Below, in pieces: positions 48,589-58,746 of a DNA stretch of 64,000 nucleotides (position 1 is the stretch's first letter; each line of letters begins with the position of its first letter). The position numbers were made by a program, and so were the translations under genes. A model generated the notes under the pieces. The model had not been told where the DNA came from. It was given only the letters and a program-made list of their open reading frames with translations, and did no database searches. The DNA lies in the NCBI GenBank assembly GCA_900489925.1, contig UEHQ01000009.1, positions 312,598-376,597 on the forward strand, written 5' to 3'. The DNA is from Hyphomicrobiales bacterium. GTDB taxonomy: Bacteria; Pseudomonadota; Alphaproteobacteria; Rhizobiales; Rhizobiaceae.

Positions 48589-49368
48589 CTACCACTGCGG
48601 TTTTCTCTTCTCGAAGAACGCGGAAATGCCCTCCCTTGCCTGTACCGTCTCCCAGCTGTCAGCGAGTTGGCCTACAACAGCGTCAATGATCTCGTCCGAA
48701 ATCGGTGGAGCGAAGGAGCGCGCCAGGACTTTTGCGCGAGCCGCGGCTTGCGACGAGGCCGCGAGGAACTCGCTGATTTCGATTTCGACGGCCTTTTCGA
48801 GGTCTGACGCCTGAACCACAGCATCGACCAGACCGATCGCCGCCGCATGATGCGCATCGAATATTCGTCCTGACAGGAATAGCGGTCGCGCCGGCGAAAC
48901 GCCGATCCGTCGGATGACATAGGGACTGATCGTTGCCGGAATGAGACCCAGCCGAACTTCGGTCAAGCCAAAGCGCGCGATCTCGGCGGCGACGGCCATA
49001 TCGCATACGCTTATCAAGCCAAGACCGCCGCCGAAGGCATTTCCATGGACACAGCCGATCACCGGCTTCGGAAGCTCGTCCAGCGCCTTGAGCATCATTG
49101 CCAACCGCCGAGCTTCAACGATTCTGCCGGCACGGTCGGCGGAAAACTGGGCGCGCATCCACTCGAGATCTCCCCCGGCACAAAAGCTCTTGCCGAGAGC
49201 CTGAATGACGACCACCCGAACGTCTGCGTCTGATCCGAGCGCTTGTGCCGCCTCGGTAAGCTCAGCGATCATTCTGGCTGACATTGCGTTGTGCTTGTCC
49301 GGGCGTGCGAGTATCAGGCGAGCCACTCCACGCTCGTCGATAGTGACCTGAAGGGTCTCCGGGTTCAC
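48589..49368 (-). CDS. Enoyl-CoA hydratase/isomerase, probable methylglutaconyl-CoA hydratase
   Basis: A 259-residue crotonase: ARPDKHNAMSARMIAELTEA, oxyanion hole in GKSFCAGGDLEWM, and HGNAFGGGLGLISVCDMAVA with FGLTEVRLGLIPATISPYVI. Position in an operon with isovaleryl-CoA dehydrogenase, methylcrotonyl-CoA carboxylase and HMG-CoA lyase makes 3-methylglutaconyl-CoA the likely substrate (LiuC step). Its start overlaps the hmgL stop by four bases. It is the last gene of the operon; no clear terminator follows. Confidence 0.88.
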   Translation of the reverse strand: MNPETLQVTIDERGVARLILARPDKHNAMSARMIAELTEAAQALGSDADVRVVVIQALGKSFCAGGDLEWMRAQFSADRAGRIVEARRLAMMLKALDELPKPVIGCVHGNAFGGGLGLISVCDMAVAAEIARFGLTEVRLGLIPATISPYVIRRIGVSPARPLFLSGRIFDAHHAAAIGLVDAVVQASDLEKAVEIEISEFLAASSQAAARAKVLARSFAPPISDEIIDAVVGQLADSWETVQAREGISAFFEKRKPQW

Positions 49369-50249
49369 TGCGCGCTCCTCAGCTTGCGGGCAAAGGCGGC
49401 CGCTTGCTCAAGCTTTTCCGTCGAAAGACCTGTCCGATATCCCTTGCGGGCAAGATACTGTGCAACCAGCAGCGTATCGACATTGCCTTGGGCCCTCGGC
49501 GCAAACGGACAGCCCCCAAGTCCGCCAACGGATGAATCGAAAACACGAAGACCGTGCTCCAGCGACACGCCGATATTGTCGAGAGCCCAGCCGTCTGTGT
49601 CGTGGAAATGGCCCGCGAGCATCGTCGCCGGCGCGCGGGAGAGGACGGTCAGCAACATCCGATCGACCGCCTCCGGCCGCCCACGCCCGATGGTGTCACC
49701 CAGACTGATTTCATAGCAGCCGAGCGCATGAAGCTGCTCGACAACCCCGGCAACCGCATCAGGCTCGACGGCCCCCTCGTAGGGGCACTCCACGACGCAA
49801 CTGACATAACCACGGAGCGGCACACCAGCCGCTCGGCTCGCCTGCGCGACCGGGCGGAACCGTTCGATGCTCTGGGCGACCGAACAATTGATGTTCCGCT
49901 GCGAGAAACTTTCCGATGCCGACGTGAAGATCGCCACCTCGTCGGCACCCGCCGCCATCGCCGCTTCGAATCCCGTCTTGTTCGGTGTCAACACGGCATA
50001 GCGCACACCGGGTCTGCGCTTGATGCCCGCCATGACATCCGCCGCGTCGGCAAGCTGAGGCACCCACTTTGGACTAACGAAGCTCGTCACCTCGATGCGC
50101 TCGAAACCACATTCCGAGATCATATCGACAAGAGCGATCTTCACCGCGGTCGGAACCAGGTCCTTTTCGTTCTGCAGGCCATCGCGCGGGGAAACTTCAA
50201 CGATGGAGACATCACGCGCAAGCAAGGATGGGACGCCTGGCTGCATCAC
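49365..50249 (-). CDS. Hydroxymethylglutaryl-CoA lyase
   Basis: A 294-residue DRE-TIM barrel enzyme splitting HMG-CoA into acetoacetate and acetyl-CoA, the last step of leucine breakdown. VEVSPRDGLQNEKDLVP is the metal-binding opening, GYVSCVVECPYEGAV follows, and SSVGGLGGCPFAPRAQGN holds the catalytic cysteine loop. Start codons GTG 50249 and ATG 50246 are adjacent behind GGAGGAGG, and both overlap the mccA stop. Coupled to the genes on both sides. Confidence 0.96.
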   Translation of the reverse strand: MMQPGVPSLLARDVSIVEVSPRDGLQNEKDLVPTAVKIALVDMISECGFERIEVTSFVSPKWVPQLADAADVMAGIKRRPGVRYAVLTPNKTGFEAAMAAGADEVAIFTSASESFSQRNINCSVAQSIERFRPVAQASRAAGVPLRGYVSCVVECPYEGAVEPDAVAGVVEQLHALGCYEISLGDTIGRGRPEAVDRMLLTVLSRAPATMLAGHFHDTDGWALDNIGVSLEHGLRVFDSSVGGLGGCPFAPRAQGNVDTLLVAQYLARKGYRTGLSTEKLEQAAAFARKLRSAQ

Positions 50250-52231
50250 GCCTCCTCCCCCTGCAATGTCAGCAACACCGCGCCTTCGCTGACCTGCTGA
50301 CCTTCGCTGACTTCCAATGTCTCAACGATGCCGTTTCGCGGTGCCATCAGCGTCAGTTCCATCTTCATCGCCTCCATGACGATCACGGCCTGCCCCTCGG
50401 CGACCTCCGCTCCCGATTGAACGCGGACGATCCTGACAAAACCAGGCATCGGCGCGATCACCCTGTCGCCGCCTGGGCCGTTCTGGAGATCGCCATCGAG
50501 CGGATCCGCGACGCGGAAAACATGGGTCTGCCCGTCCAGCGTCAACGCGAGATGATGCCCCGTCATGCTCGCCTTCGCTTCGATCTGTCGTCCTTCAATC
50601 TCCGCTCGGCACCCATCGTCGGAGCGGCTGACGATCTTCACCGGGATCACTCTTTTTCCATCATGAACCGCGAAGAAGTCGAAGCCCTTGGCCGCGATCC
50701 TCAGGTTTACATGACCACTCTCATGCTCCAGGATGACGATGCGCTGCATCTCGCCCCAGAGCTGCCAGTACCCCAGTGCCTGCCAGGGGTCGCGCCCGTC
50801 GGGCTTTGTAAAAGCGCCGAGCGACAGCACACCGGCAAGGGCGACGACGGTGTCTTGCGGACGCTCGGTCGTCACCAGGGACTGAAGATCGCGCTCGATC
50901 AGGCCAGTGTCCGGGCGCCCAGCCACAAACTCGTCCACACCGACCAAGCGTGCCAGGAAGCCGAGATTGGTTGTGACACCGCCGATATGGGAGGCCGTCA
51001 GCGCTCTCGCCAAGCGAGACAGCGCAGTCGCGCGGTTCGGCCCATGTGCTACCATCTTGGCTATCAGCGGGTCATAGTGCGGCGATATGGTATCCCCTTG
51101 GCGCACGCCGGTGTCGACACGAACGCTAACATCGGGGAAGCCAAGCTGCCTGACTATCCCCGTCGCTGGCAAAAACCCCTTGGACGCATCTTCGGCATAG
51201 ATCCGCGCCTCGAATGCCCAGCCATAGATCTCAAGCTCGGACTGCCTTTTCGGCAACGGTTCGCCGGCTGCCACCCGCAGCTGCCATTCCACGAGATCAA
51301 CGCCGGTGATGGCTTCTGTCACCGGGTGCTCGACTTGCAGCCGCGTATTCATTTCCATGAAATAGAACCGATCGGGCCGCAAACCGTTCGACACGTCGAC
51401 AATGAACTCGACCGTCCCGGCACCTTGATAGGAGATCGCCCGGCCCGCGCGCGTGGCTGCCTCCCCCATCGCCCGGCGCATCTCATCGGTCATGCCTGGC
51501 GCCGGCGCCTCTTCTACGACCTTCTGGTGGCGGCGCTGAAGAGAACAATCGCGCTCGAACAGGTGAACGACGTTGCCATGCCGGTCGCCGAAGATCTGGA
51601 ACTCGATGTGGCGGGGTTGCAGCAAGTAGCGCTCCAGAAGAACGCCGTCGTCACCGAAGGCCGCCTTTGCCTCGCGCCGCGCCGCTTCCAGCGCCTCCAG
51701 AAAGTCCTCCTCCCGATCGACGCGCCGCATACCCTTGCCGCCGCCCCCCGCTCGCGCCTTGATAAGGAGGGGATAACCGATCACGGCCGCCTGATCCGCG
51801 AGAAAGCCGTTATCCTGCTCAGCCCCATAATAGCCGGGAACAACCGGCACACCGGACTGCTCCATGATCGCCTTTGCGGAATCCTTGAGACCCATGGCGC
51901 GGATCGAGGAGGATTGCGGCCCGATAAAGACGATCCCGGCCGCTTCCGTGGCTTCGGCAAACTCCGCGTTCTCCGATAGAAAACCGTAGCCGGGGTGAAT
52001 GGCGTCAGCGCCCGTCCGCTCGGCCGCGGCCAGTATCCGTTCGATAGAAAGATAGCTCTCCTGTGCGCTTGCCGGGCCAAGGCGCACTGCTTCGTCGGCC
52101 ATCTCCACATGCAACGCATCGACATCCGCGTCCGAGTAAACCGCAACGGTCGAAATGCCCATGCGCTTGGCCGTGCGGATAATTCTGCAGGCGATTTCAC
52201 CACGGTTGGCTATGAGGATCTTGTGAAACAT
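50246..52231 (-). CDS. Methylcrotonyl-CoA carboxylase alpha (biotin carboxylase/biotin carrier) subunit
   Basis: A 661-residue biotin protein. MFHKILIANRGEIACRIIRT starts the biotin carboxylase domain, with KARAGGGGKGMRRVDREEDF as the ATP loop and MNTRLQVEHPVTEAITGVDL. A BT-like linker follows, and the C-terminal carrier domain has VIVMEAMKMELTLMAP. Together with the adjacent beta subunit it carboxylates 3-methylcrotonyl-CoA; a geranyl- or acyl-CoA carboxylase is possible but the neighbours argue for leucine. The ATG at 52231 has GAGGG upstream; the in-frame start at 52282 lies inside mccB. Confidence 0.95.
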   Translation of the reverse strand: MFHKILIANRGEIACRIIRTAKRMGISTVAVYSDADVDALHVEMADEAVRLGPASAQESYLSIERILAAAERTGADAIHPGYGFLSENAEFAEATEAAGIVFIGPQSSSIRAMGLKDSAKAIMEQSGVPVVPGYYGAEQDNGFLADQAAVIGYPLLIKARAGGGGKGMRRVDREEDFLEALEAARREAKAAFGDDGVLLERYLLQPRHIEFQIFGDRHGNVVHLFERDCSLQRRHQKVVEEAPAPGMTDEMRRAMGEAATRAGRAISYQGAGTVEFIVDVSNGLRPDRFYFMEMNTRLQVEHPVTEAITGVDLVEWQLRVAAGEPLPKRQSELEIYGWAFEARIYAEDASKGFLPATGIVRQLGFPDVSVRVDTGVRQGDTISPHYDPLIAKMVAHGPNRATALSRLARALTASHIGGVTTNLGFLARLVGVDEFVAGRPDTGLIERDLQSLVTTERPQDTVVALAGVLSLGAFTKPDGRDPWQALGYWQLWGEMQRIVILEHESGHVNLRIAAKGFDFFAVHDGKRVIPVKIVSRSDDGCRAEIEGRQIEAKASMTGHHLALTLDGQTHVFRVADPLDGDLQNGPGGDRVIAPMPGFVRIVRVQSGAEVAEGQAVIVMEAMKMELTLMAPRNGIVETLEVSEGQQVSEGAVLLTLQGEEA

Positions 52232-52238
52232 GCCGCCC

Positions 52239-53843
52239 TCACATCCGAAACAGGCCGAAGCGCGTATCTTCGATCGGCGCATTCAATGTGGCCGACAGGG
52301 ATAGCCCAAGCACATCGCGGCTCCTGGCAGGGTCTACGACCCCATCGTCCCAGAGGCGCGCCGACGCATAGAGCGGGTGGCTCTGCCGTTCAAAGAGATC
52401 CAGCACGGGCTGTTTGAAACCCGCCTCTTCCTCCGCCGACCATGGCGTGCCGGCGCGCGCAAGTGCCTCGCCGCGCACGGTTGCAAGCACACTTGCCGCC
52501 TGCTCCCCGCCCATCACAGAAACCCGGCTGTTCGGCCAACTCCATAAAAAACGTGGCGAGAAGGCGCGCCCGGCCATGCCATAGTTGCCGGCCCCGAAGG
52601 AGCCGCCGATCAGCATCGTTATCTTTGGCACATTCGTCGTGGCGACCGCGGTGACGAGCTTGGCGCCATGCTTGGCGATGCCCTCGGTTTCGTATTTTCG
52701 GCCAACCATGAAGCCGGTGATGTTCTGCAGGAAGACGAGTGGAATCTTGCGCTGCGAGCAGAGCTCGACGAAATGCGCGCCCTTCTGTGCCGACTCGGGA
52801 AACAACACGCCGTTGTTGGCAATAATGCCAACCAGCATTCCGTGCACATGCGCAAATCCGCAGACCAGCGTGGCGCCGTATCGGACCTTGAATTCATCGA
52901 ACCGTGAGCCGTCGACAATACGCGCAATGACCTCCCGGACGTCATAGGAGGTCCGCAGGTCAGAGGGGACGACGCCCGCAATCTCGGCCGGATCGTAGAG
53001 TGGCGGTTCACTTGATGCCTGCACGGCGGCGACCTTCGACCGATTGAGATTGGCGATCGATTGTCGTGCCAGCGCGAGCGCGTGAGCGTCATCTCGGGCG
53101 AGGTGATCGGCAACGCCGGACAGCCTTGTATGGACGTCGCCGCCACCGAGATCTTCGGCAGAGACAACCTCGCCCGTCGCAGCCTTGACGAGAGGCGGGC
53201 CCGCAAGGAAGATCGTTCCCTGCTTTTCGACAATGATCGCCTCATCCGACATCGCGGGAACATATGCGCCCCCTGCCGTGCACGACCCCATGACCACGGC
53301 GACCTGCGGAATGCCTGCCGCTGACATGTTTGCCTGATTGAAGAATATCCGCCCGAAGTGATCCCGATCGGGAAAGACTTCGTCCTGGTTCGGAAGATTG
53401 GCGCCACCCGAGTCCACGAGATAGACGCAGGGAAGGTTGTTCTGCGCCGCGATCTCCTGCGCACGCAGATGCTTTTTCACCGTCATCGGGTAATAGGTAC
53501 CGCCTTTGACAGTCGCGTCATTGCAGACGATCATGCATTCGCAGCCAGCAATCCGGCCAACGCCGGCGATCATGCCGGCTCCGGGCGCTTCGTTGCCGTA
53601 CATGCCATGAGCCGCCGTCAGCCCGACCTCCAGGAACGGCGTAGCGGGGTCGATCAAGGTGGCAATTCGATCCCTCGGAAGCATCTTGCCTCGGCTGAGA
53701 TGGCGTTCTCGCGCCACCGCGCCGCCGCCCTGCATCACGGCGGCGACGGCCTCCTCCACCACCCGGACAGCCTCTCCCATGGCCGTTCGGTTAACCCTGA
53801 AACTGTCCGAATTCGTGGAGATCTGCGACTTCAGTACCGTCAT
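52239..53843 (-). CDS. Methylcrotonyl-CoA carboxylase beta (carboxyltransferase) subunit
   Basis: A 534-residue crotonase-fold carboxyltransferase: [40 protein letters not shown] and [20 protein letters not shown] in the N-domain, then [20 protein letters not shown] and [20 protein letters not shown] in the C-domain, all specific features of MccB. It transfers carboxyl from biotin to 3-methylcrotonyl-CoA. Seven bases separate its stop from the alpha subunit start, and 37 its start from the ivd stop. Confidence 0.96.
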   Translation of the reverse strand: MTVLKSQISTNSDSFRVNRTAMGEAVRVVEEAVAAVMQGGGAVARERHLSRGKMLPRDRIATLIDPATPFLEVGLTAAHGMYGNEAPGAGMIAGVGRIAGCECMIVCNDATVKGGTYYPMTVKKHLRAQEIAAQNNLPCVYLVDSGGANLPNQDEVFPDRDHFGRIFFNQANMSAAGIPQVAVVMGSCTAGGAYVPAMSDEAIIVEKQGTIFLAGPPLVKAATGEVVSAEDLGGGDVHTRLSGVADHLARDDAHALALARQSIANLNRSKVAAVQASSEPPLYDPAEIAGVVPSDLRTSYDVREVIARIVDGSRFDEFKVRYGATLVCGFAHVHGMLVGIIANNGVLFPESAQKGAHFVELCSQRKIPLVFLQNITGFMVGRKYETEGIAKHGAKLVTAVATTNVPKITMLIGGSFGAGNYGMAGRAFSPRFLWSWPNSRVSVMGGEQAASVLATVRGEALARAGTPWSAEEEAGFKQPVLDLFERQSHPLYASARLWDDGVVDPARSRDVLGLSLSATLNAPIEDTRFGLFRM

Positions 53844-53880
53844 TCGTCACCAAGATCAGATTTGCCGATGAATTTCGTGG

Positions 53881-55044
53881 TCAGGCCGTCTCCGCAAAGA
53901 GTTCGCGTCCGATCAGCATACGCCTTATTTCCGAAGTCCCCGCACCGATTTCGTAGAGCTTTGCATCCCTCAGCAAACGCCCCGCGGGGTAGTCGTTGGT
54001 GTAGCCATTTCCTCCAAGAGCCTGGATCGTCTCCAAGGCCATGAGGGTGGCCTTCTCGGCCGCGTAGAGAATGCATCCGGCTGCATCCTTGCGCGTCGTC
54101 TCGCCGCGATCGCATGCCGCCGCCACGGCATAGACGTAGGCCCGCGCCGTGTTCATGGTCACGTACATGTCGGCAAGCTTGCCCTGCATCAGCTGGAACT
54201 CGCCAATCGGCTGGCCGAACTGCTTTCGCTCATGAAGGTAGGGTATGACAACATCCATGCAACTGGCCATGATGCCGAGTGGACCACCGGACAGCACGAC
54301 CCGCTCATAATCGAGCCCCGACATCAGAACGCCGACGCCGCCTCCCGCCCTACCGAGCAAGTTGCTCTCAGGGACCTCGCAATCCGCAAAGACCAGTTCG
54401 CAGGTATTTGAGCCGCGCATGCCGAGCTTGTCGAGTTTCGGTCCCGTTGAGAATCCCTTGAATGCCTTCTCGACCAGAAACGCCGAGATGCCACGCGGCC
54501 CAGCGTCCGGGTCCGTCTTGGCATAGACAACCAGCACGTCGGCATCCGGACCATTGGTAATCCACATCTTGCTGCCGTTCAGGACATATCGGTCACCGCG
54601 TTTTTCGGCGCGAAGTCTCATCGAGACGACATCGGAACCGGATCCGGGTTCCGACATCGCAAGTGCGCCGACATGTTCGCCGGATATGAGCTTGGGGAGG
54701 TAGCGCTCCTTCTGCTGTACGGTCCCGTTGCGGCTGATCTGGTTGACGCAGAGGTTGGAATGAGCGCCATAGCTGAGGCCGATCGCGGCGGAGGCCCTGC
54801 TGATCTCTTCCATCGCCACACAATGCGCGAGGTAGCCGAGACCGGCCCCGCCGTAGCGCTCCTCCGCGGTCACGCCGAGCAATCCCATCTCGCCCATCTC
54901 CCGCCAGAGAAAATGCGGAAAGCTGTTGCTGGTATCGATCTCGTTCGCCAATGGCGCAATGCGCTCAGCTGCAAAACGGCGAACGCCATCGCGCAGTGCT
55001 TCGATCTCGTCGGCCAGTGCAAAACTCAACCCACCTGAATACAT
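53881..55044 (-). CDS. Isovaleryl-CoA dehydrogenase
   Basis: A 387-residue acyl-CoA dehydrogenase. [20 protein letters not shown] binds [21 protein letters not shown] follows, and [20 protein letters not shown], with its glutamate, contains the catalytic base position used by isovaleryl-CoA dehydrogenases (helix G rather than the usual C-terminal site). [20 protein letters not shown] and [15 protein letters not shown] close the fold. It converts isovaleryl-CoA to 3-methylcrotonyl-CoA, feeding the downstream carboxylase. Confidence 0.95.
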   Translation of the reverse strand: MYSGGLSFALADEIEALRDGVRRFAAERIAPLANEIDTSNSFPHFLWREMGEMGLLGVTAEERYGGAGLGYLAHCVAMEEISRASAAIGLSYGAHSNLCVNQISRNGTVQQKERYLPKLISGEHVGALAMSEPGSGSDVVSMRLRAEKRGDRYVLNGSKMWITNGPDADVLVVYAKTDPDAGPRGISAFLVEKAFKGFSTGPKLDKLGMRGSNTCELVFADCEVPESNLLGRAGGGVGVLMSGLDYERVVLSGGPLGIMASCMDVVIPYLHERKQFGQPIGEFQLMQGKLADMYVTMNTARAYVYAVAAACDRGETTRKDAAGCILYAAEKATLMALETIQALGGNGYTNDYPAGRLLRDAKLYEIGAGTSEIRRMLIGRELFAETA

Positions 55045-55068
55045 GCCTACCTCCCTTGTCCGACGCAG

Positions 55069-58000
55069 TTACGCGGCGTCCGGCATGCGCGCAGTCTCTC
55101 CCGTTTTTTCGTATGTCGTCAGGCGCTCGGCGATTTGCGCCAGGATCTTGTCGGCCGCAGCCTCCTTCACCGGACCGAAGCCACGAATCTCATCGAAGAG
55201 CGTAAGAATGGCAAGCGCTTCCAATTCGTTATCCGGGCGAAGGCCGCCCAGCACCTTCGTGGCGACGGTTTCGTATTCCCGGATCAGCCGCCGCTCGAGT
55301 TTTCGTTCGGGCAGATAGCCAAACGGATCGAGCGGAGTGCCCCTCAGGCCCTTGAAGCGCGCCAGCTGTCGAAGCACGGGCAGTATCCATGCCCCGAACT
55401 CGCGCTTGCGTGGGCGCCCATTCGGATCCTTGCCGGCCATGAACGGCGGCGCGAGATTGAAGAGGAGCTTGAACTCACCCTCCATTTCCTCCCGAAGCTC
55501 CGCTTCAAAGGCCGGATCCGTCAGCAGCCGCGCGACCTCGTACTCGTCCTTGTAGGCAAGCACCCGCGCGTATGTCACGGCAACGGCATAGGCGACCCTG
55601 TCGGAGAGGCGAGCCTTCTCCGCGGATGCCGTCGCCCGCTCGACGAAAGCGGCATAACGCTTTGCCAGGCGCCGGCTCTGGTAAGCCGTGAGATGAGAGT
55701 TACGGTGCGCGACCAGCTCGCGAAGATCCATATCCGCCAAGGTCTTGGCCGCAGGTTTCTCGCCGATCAACCGGTCCACGGCATGCGGATCGTGAGCGAG
55801 CATCCTGCCCCATTGGAACGCCGCCTTGCTCTGCTCGACAGCAACGCCGTTCAGCTCAATTGCCTTGTCGATTGCCTCAAGGGTGAGAGGCAACAGGCCA
55901 CGCTGCCATGCGAAGCCGGTCAGCAATATGTTGGTAGAGATGGCATCGCCCGTAAGCGCCGTCGCGACATGGCCGAAATCCAGGAAGACGGAACCGTCAT
56001 GAACGGTCTTGGCGATTGTATGCACCACCGATCCCGTCTTGAAATCGAAGTCGCGATTGCGAACGAAGTCGGCAACCGGCATCAGGCCAGTATTGACGAT
56101 CGCCATGGTTCGTTCGGGCTTGCAAAGCGTGACCGCCTCTTTCGATGCGCCAACGATATCGTCAGCAGCCAGCAGCAAATCGGCACCAGCGTTGACGATG
56201 CGGGAAGAGGTTACATCCTGTTGCTGCCTCCCGATCCGCAAATGGCTCATGACAGCGCCCCCCTTCTGGGCGAGGCCGGCCATGTCGAGGATCATCGGAA
56301 CATAGCCATCGACATACGCGGCCATTCCCAGGATCGCGCCGATCGTCAGGATGCCGGTCCCGCCGACACCCGCGATCGCCACGTTCCATGGACGCTCGCC
56401 AACGACGGGGAGGGTGGGCAGCGGAATATCGATATCGCCGATCTCCAGCCCCTTGCGCTTCTTGCGTTGACCTCCGTTGACCGTCACGAAGGACGGGCAG
56501 AACCCTTTGACGCAGGAGAAATCCTTGTTGCAGCTCGATTGGTTGATCTGGCGTTTGCGCCCGAATTCGGTCTCCAGAGGCTCGACGGAGATGCAGTTCG
56601 ATTGCACCGAGCAGTCTCCGCACCCTTCGCACACTGCGGCATTGATGAAGACGCGCTTCGGCGGATCCTCTAGCAATCCGCGGCTGCGGCGCCGCCGCTT
56701 TTCGGCGGCACAGGTCTGTACGTAAACGATGGCAGAACAGCCCTCGGTTTCCCGCAAGGTCAGCATAACCTGATCGAGGTGATCGCGATGCAGCACTTTG
56801 ACACCGGACGCAAGCATGGACGGGCTGTAGGCATCCGGATTGTCGGAAAGCAGGTAGATCGGCGATACGCCCTCGTTCTGCAGCTGCTTCGTCATCAGTT
56901 CAGGCGTCATGTAGCCATCGATCGGCTGGCCACCAGTCATTGCCACCGCGTCGTTATAAAGCAGCTTGTAGGTCACGTTGACCTTGGCCGACACCGATTG
57001 CCGGATCGCCAAAATGCCCGAGTGAAAATAGGTGCCGTCGCCGAGATTGACGAAGATATGCTTGTCGTCCGTGTAGTGCGAAATAGCCGTCCACGGCACA
57101 CCTTCGCCGCCCATCTGCGTGAAGGTATAGGTGTTTCGATCCATCCAGATCGTCATGTAATGGCATCCGATACCCGCCGTGGCACGGCTGCCCTCGGGCA
57201 CGCGCGTCGACGTATTGTGCGGACAGCCGGAACAGAAAAACGGCGTTCGCAATACGGGCGGGACATGCGTCCGCGCAATCTGGCCACGGTCGGCGAGGTA
57301 GGCAAGCTTCGCGGCAATTTTCTCCCGCAGGCTCGCATCGATGTCGAGGAGCAGCACCCGCCCGGCGATTGCACGGGCAACGGCACCGACTGTCAACGCG
57401 GCGGACAGGCTGAGATAGGGCTTGTCATGCTCGTCGAACTTGCCGACGATCCGCGGACGGACATCTGCGCGCCAGTTGAACAGTTGCTGCTTGATCTGGT
57501 TCTCGATGATCTCGCGCCGTTCCTCGACAACGAGCACCTCCTGTAGGCCCTCTGAAAAATGTCGAACCGCCTCCGGCTCCAGCGGCCAGGGCATCCTGAC
57601 CTTGAGGATGCGAAGGCCGATCATCGCCATTTCGGCTTGGCCGATCTCAAGCTCGCGCAACGCCTGCAACACATCTTCATAGGCCTTGCCGGACGATATG
57701 ATTCCGAAACGGGCGTTCGGCACGTCATGCGTCACCTGGTCGACCAGGTTTGCGCGGGCAAAAGCGATGGCGGCATACGCCTTGTAGGTCTGCAGCCGGT
57801 CGTCCTGAACCAGCGGCGGGTCCGGCCAGCGCAGGTTGAGGCCGCCGGGCGGCATTTCAAAATCCGCAGGCAGGACGAAGTTGCGGCTTTCGCCAGCGAG
57901 ATGGATGGCAGCCGTCGTCTCGATCGTATCGGCGATGACTTTCATACCTACCCAGCAGCCCGAGTAGCGCGACATCGCGATACCGAGCAGGCCATACTCG

Positions 58001-58539
58001 AGAAATTCATGGATGGAGGATGGATAGAGGACAGGAATGACCGCCGACATGAAATCGTGATCGGTCTGATGTGGAATGCTGGAAGACTTTGCCGAATGAT
58101 CATCGCCGGCAATGCAAAGGACGCCACCATGAGGCGAGGTTCCCGCGGCATTGGCATGTTTCAATACGTCGCCGGATCGGTCGACGCCAGGTCCCTTGCC
58201 GTACCACATACCAAGCACGCCGTCCTTGCGTGCGCCGGGGTAAAGCCCGACCTGCTGGGTGCCCCAAACGGCAGTCGCCGCAAGATCTTCGTTGATGCCC
58301 GGCTGGAACGTGACGTCGTACTGGTCAAGGTAGGGCTTGGCTTTGATCAATTGCTGGTCATAGCCGCCAAGCGGCGAACCGCGATAGCCTGAAATAAAAG
58401 TCGCCGTATTCAGGCCAGCGGCTCGGTCGCGACGCATCTGCGTCATCGGCAGCCTGACCAGCGTCTGCAGTCCGGTAATGAACACCCGACCTTCGGTAGC
58501 GGTATACTTGTCGTCGAGCGATACGCTTCTTGCCAGCAT
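55069..58539 (-). CDS. Indolepyruvate ferredoxin oxidoreductase-type 2-oxoacid oxidoreductase (fused IorA-IorB)
   Basis: A 1156-residue single-chain enzyme. The N-terminal part holds the IorA pyrimidine and TPP domains (FISGYRGSPLGGYDQQL, FFCSGCPHNTSTRVPEGS and NLGDGTYFHSGILAIRQS, the TPP GDG motif). A cysteine region follows (VCEGCGDCSVQSNC and NKDFSCVKGFCPSF, 4Fe-4S ligands), then the IorB gamma domain with AGVGGTGILTIGAILGMAAY. The family decarboxylates aryl or branched 2-oxoacids to acyl-CoA. GGGAGGAG precedes the ATG. It lies 24 bases before ivd, so it heads the leucine operon and may make isovaleryl-CoA from 2-oxoisocaproate; this is inference. Confidence 0.92.
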   Translation of the reverse strand: MLARSVSLDDKYTATEGRVFITGLQTLVRLPMTQMRRDRAAGLNTATFISGYRGSPLGGYDQQLIKAKPYLDQYDVTFQPGINEDLAATAVWGTQQVGLYPGARKDGVLGMWYGKGPGVDRSGDVLKHANAAGTSPHGGVLCIAGDDHSAKSSSIPHQTDHDFMSAVIPVLYPSSIHEFLEYGLLGIAMSRYSGCWVGMKVIADTIETTAAIHLAGESRNFVLPADFEMPPGGLNLRWPDPPLVQDDRLQTYKAYAAIAFARANLVDQVTHDVPNARFGIISSGKAYEDVLQALRELEIGQAEMAMIGLRILKVRMPWPLEPEAVRHFSEGLQEVLVVEERREIIENQIKQQLFNWRADVRPRIVGKFDEHDKPYLSLSAALTVGAVARAIAGRVLLLDIDASLREKIAAKLAYLADRGQIARTHVPPVLRTPFFCSGCPHNTSTRVPEGSRATAGIGCHYMTIWMDRNTYTFTQMGGEGVPWTAISHYTDDKHIFVNLGDGTYFHSGILAIRQSVSAKVNVTYKLLYNDAVAMTGGQPIDGYMTPELMTKQLQNEGVSPIYLLSDNPDAYSPSMLASGVKVLHRDHLDQVMLTLRETEGCSAIVYVQTCAAEKRRRRSRGLLEDPPKRVFINAAVCEGCGDCSVQSNCISVEPLETEFGRKRQINQSSCNKDFSCVKGFCPSFVTVNGGQRKKRKGLEIGDIDIPLPTLPVVGERPWNVAIAGVGGTGILTIGAILGMAAYVDGYVPMILDMAGLAQKGGAVMSHLRIGRQQQDVTSSRIVNAGADLLLAADDIVGASKEAVTLCKPERTMAIVNTGLMPVADFVRNRDFDFKTGSVVHTIAKTVHDGSVFLDFGHVATALTGDAISTNILLTGFAWQRGLLPLTLEAIDKAIELNGVAVEQSKAAFQWGRMLAHDPHAVDRLIGEKPAAKTLADMDLRELVAHRNSHLTAYQSRRLAKRYAAFVERATASAEKARLSDRVAYAVAVTYARVLAYKDEYEVARLLTDPAFEAELREEMEGEFKLLFNLAPPFMAGKDPNGRPRKREFGAWILPVLRQLARFKGLRGTPLDPFGYLPERKLERRLIREYETVATKVLGGLRPDNELEALAILTLFDEIRGFGPVKEAAADKILAQIAERLTTYEKTGETARMPDAA

Positions 58540-58625
58540 CTGCTCTCCTCCCAAGATAGCAGCGATGACTTTTCAGGCGCATCGGTTGATCTTCTGAATC
58601 ATCGGTGCGCTTCATCATGCTACCA

Positions 58626-58652
58626 CTTGGTGCACGGAATTTCCGTACCAAG
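58626..58652. promoter_or_regulatory. Dyad operator candidate upstream of the ior-liu operon
   Basis: ACGGAA (58634-58639), T, TTCCGT (58641-58646) is a perfect palindrome, flanked by CTTGGT (58626-58631) and ACCAAG (58647-58652), which also pair but with two extra bases on the left. It lies 87 to 113 bases before the ior start. A TetR- or LysR-type operator is inferred; no regulator gene is adjacent. Confidence 0.45.
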
Positions 58653-58746
58653 AGGGGATGCTGGACGTATCAAGTGAAAAGAATAGGTCGCTAGCGCGAC
58701 ATCTTCGTACAAACGGCGATCGGGACCCGCCTGGACCCAGAATCGA

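Noticed and set aside
50228..51979. Open frame of 583 codons antisense to the methylcrotonyl-CoA carboxylase alpha gene
   Set aside because: It mirrors a gene with clear biotin carboxylase motifs, has no ribosome-binding site and no domain of its own.
55135..56673. Open frame of 512 codons antisense to the ior gene
   Set aside because: Shadow frame inside a well-supported coding region with TPP and Fe-S motifs on the other strand.
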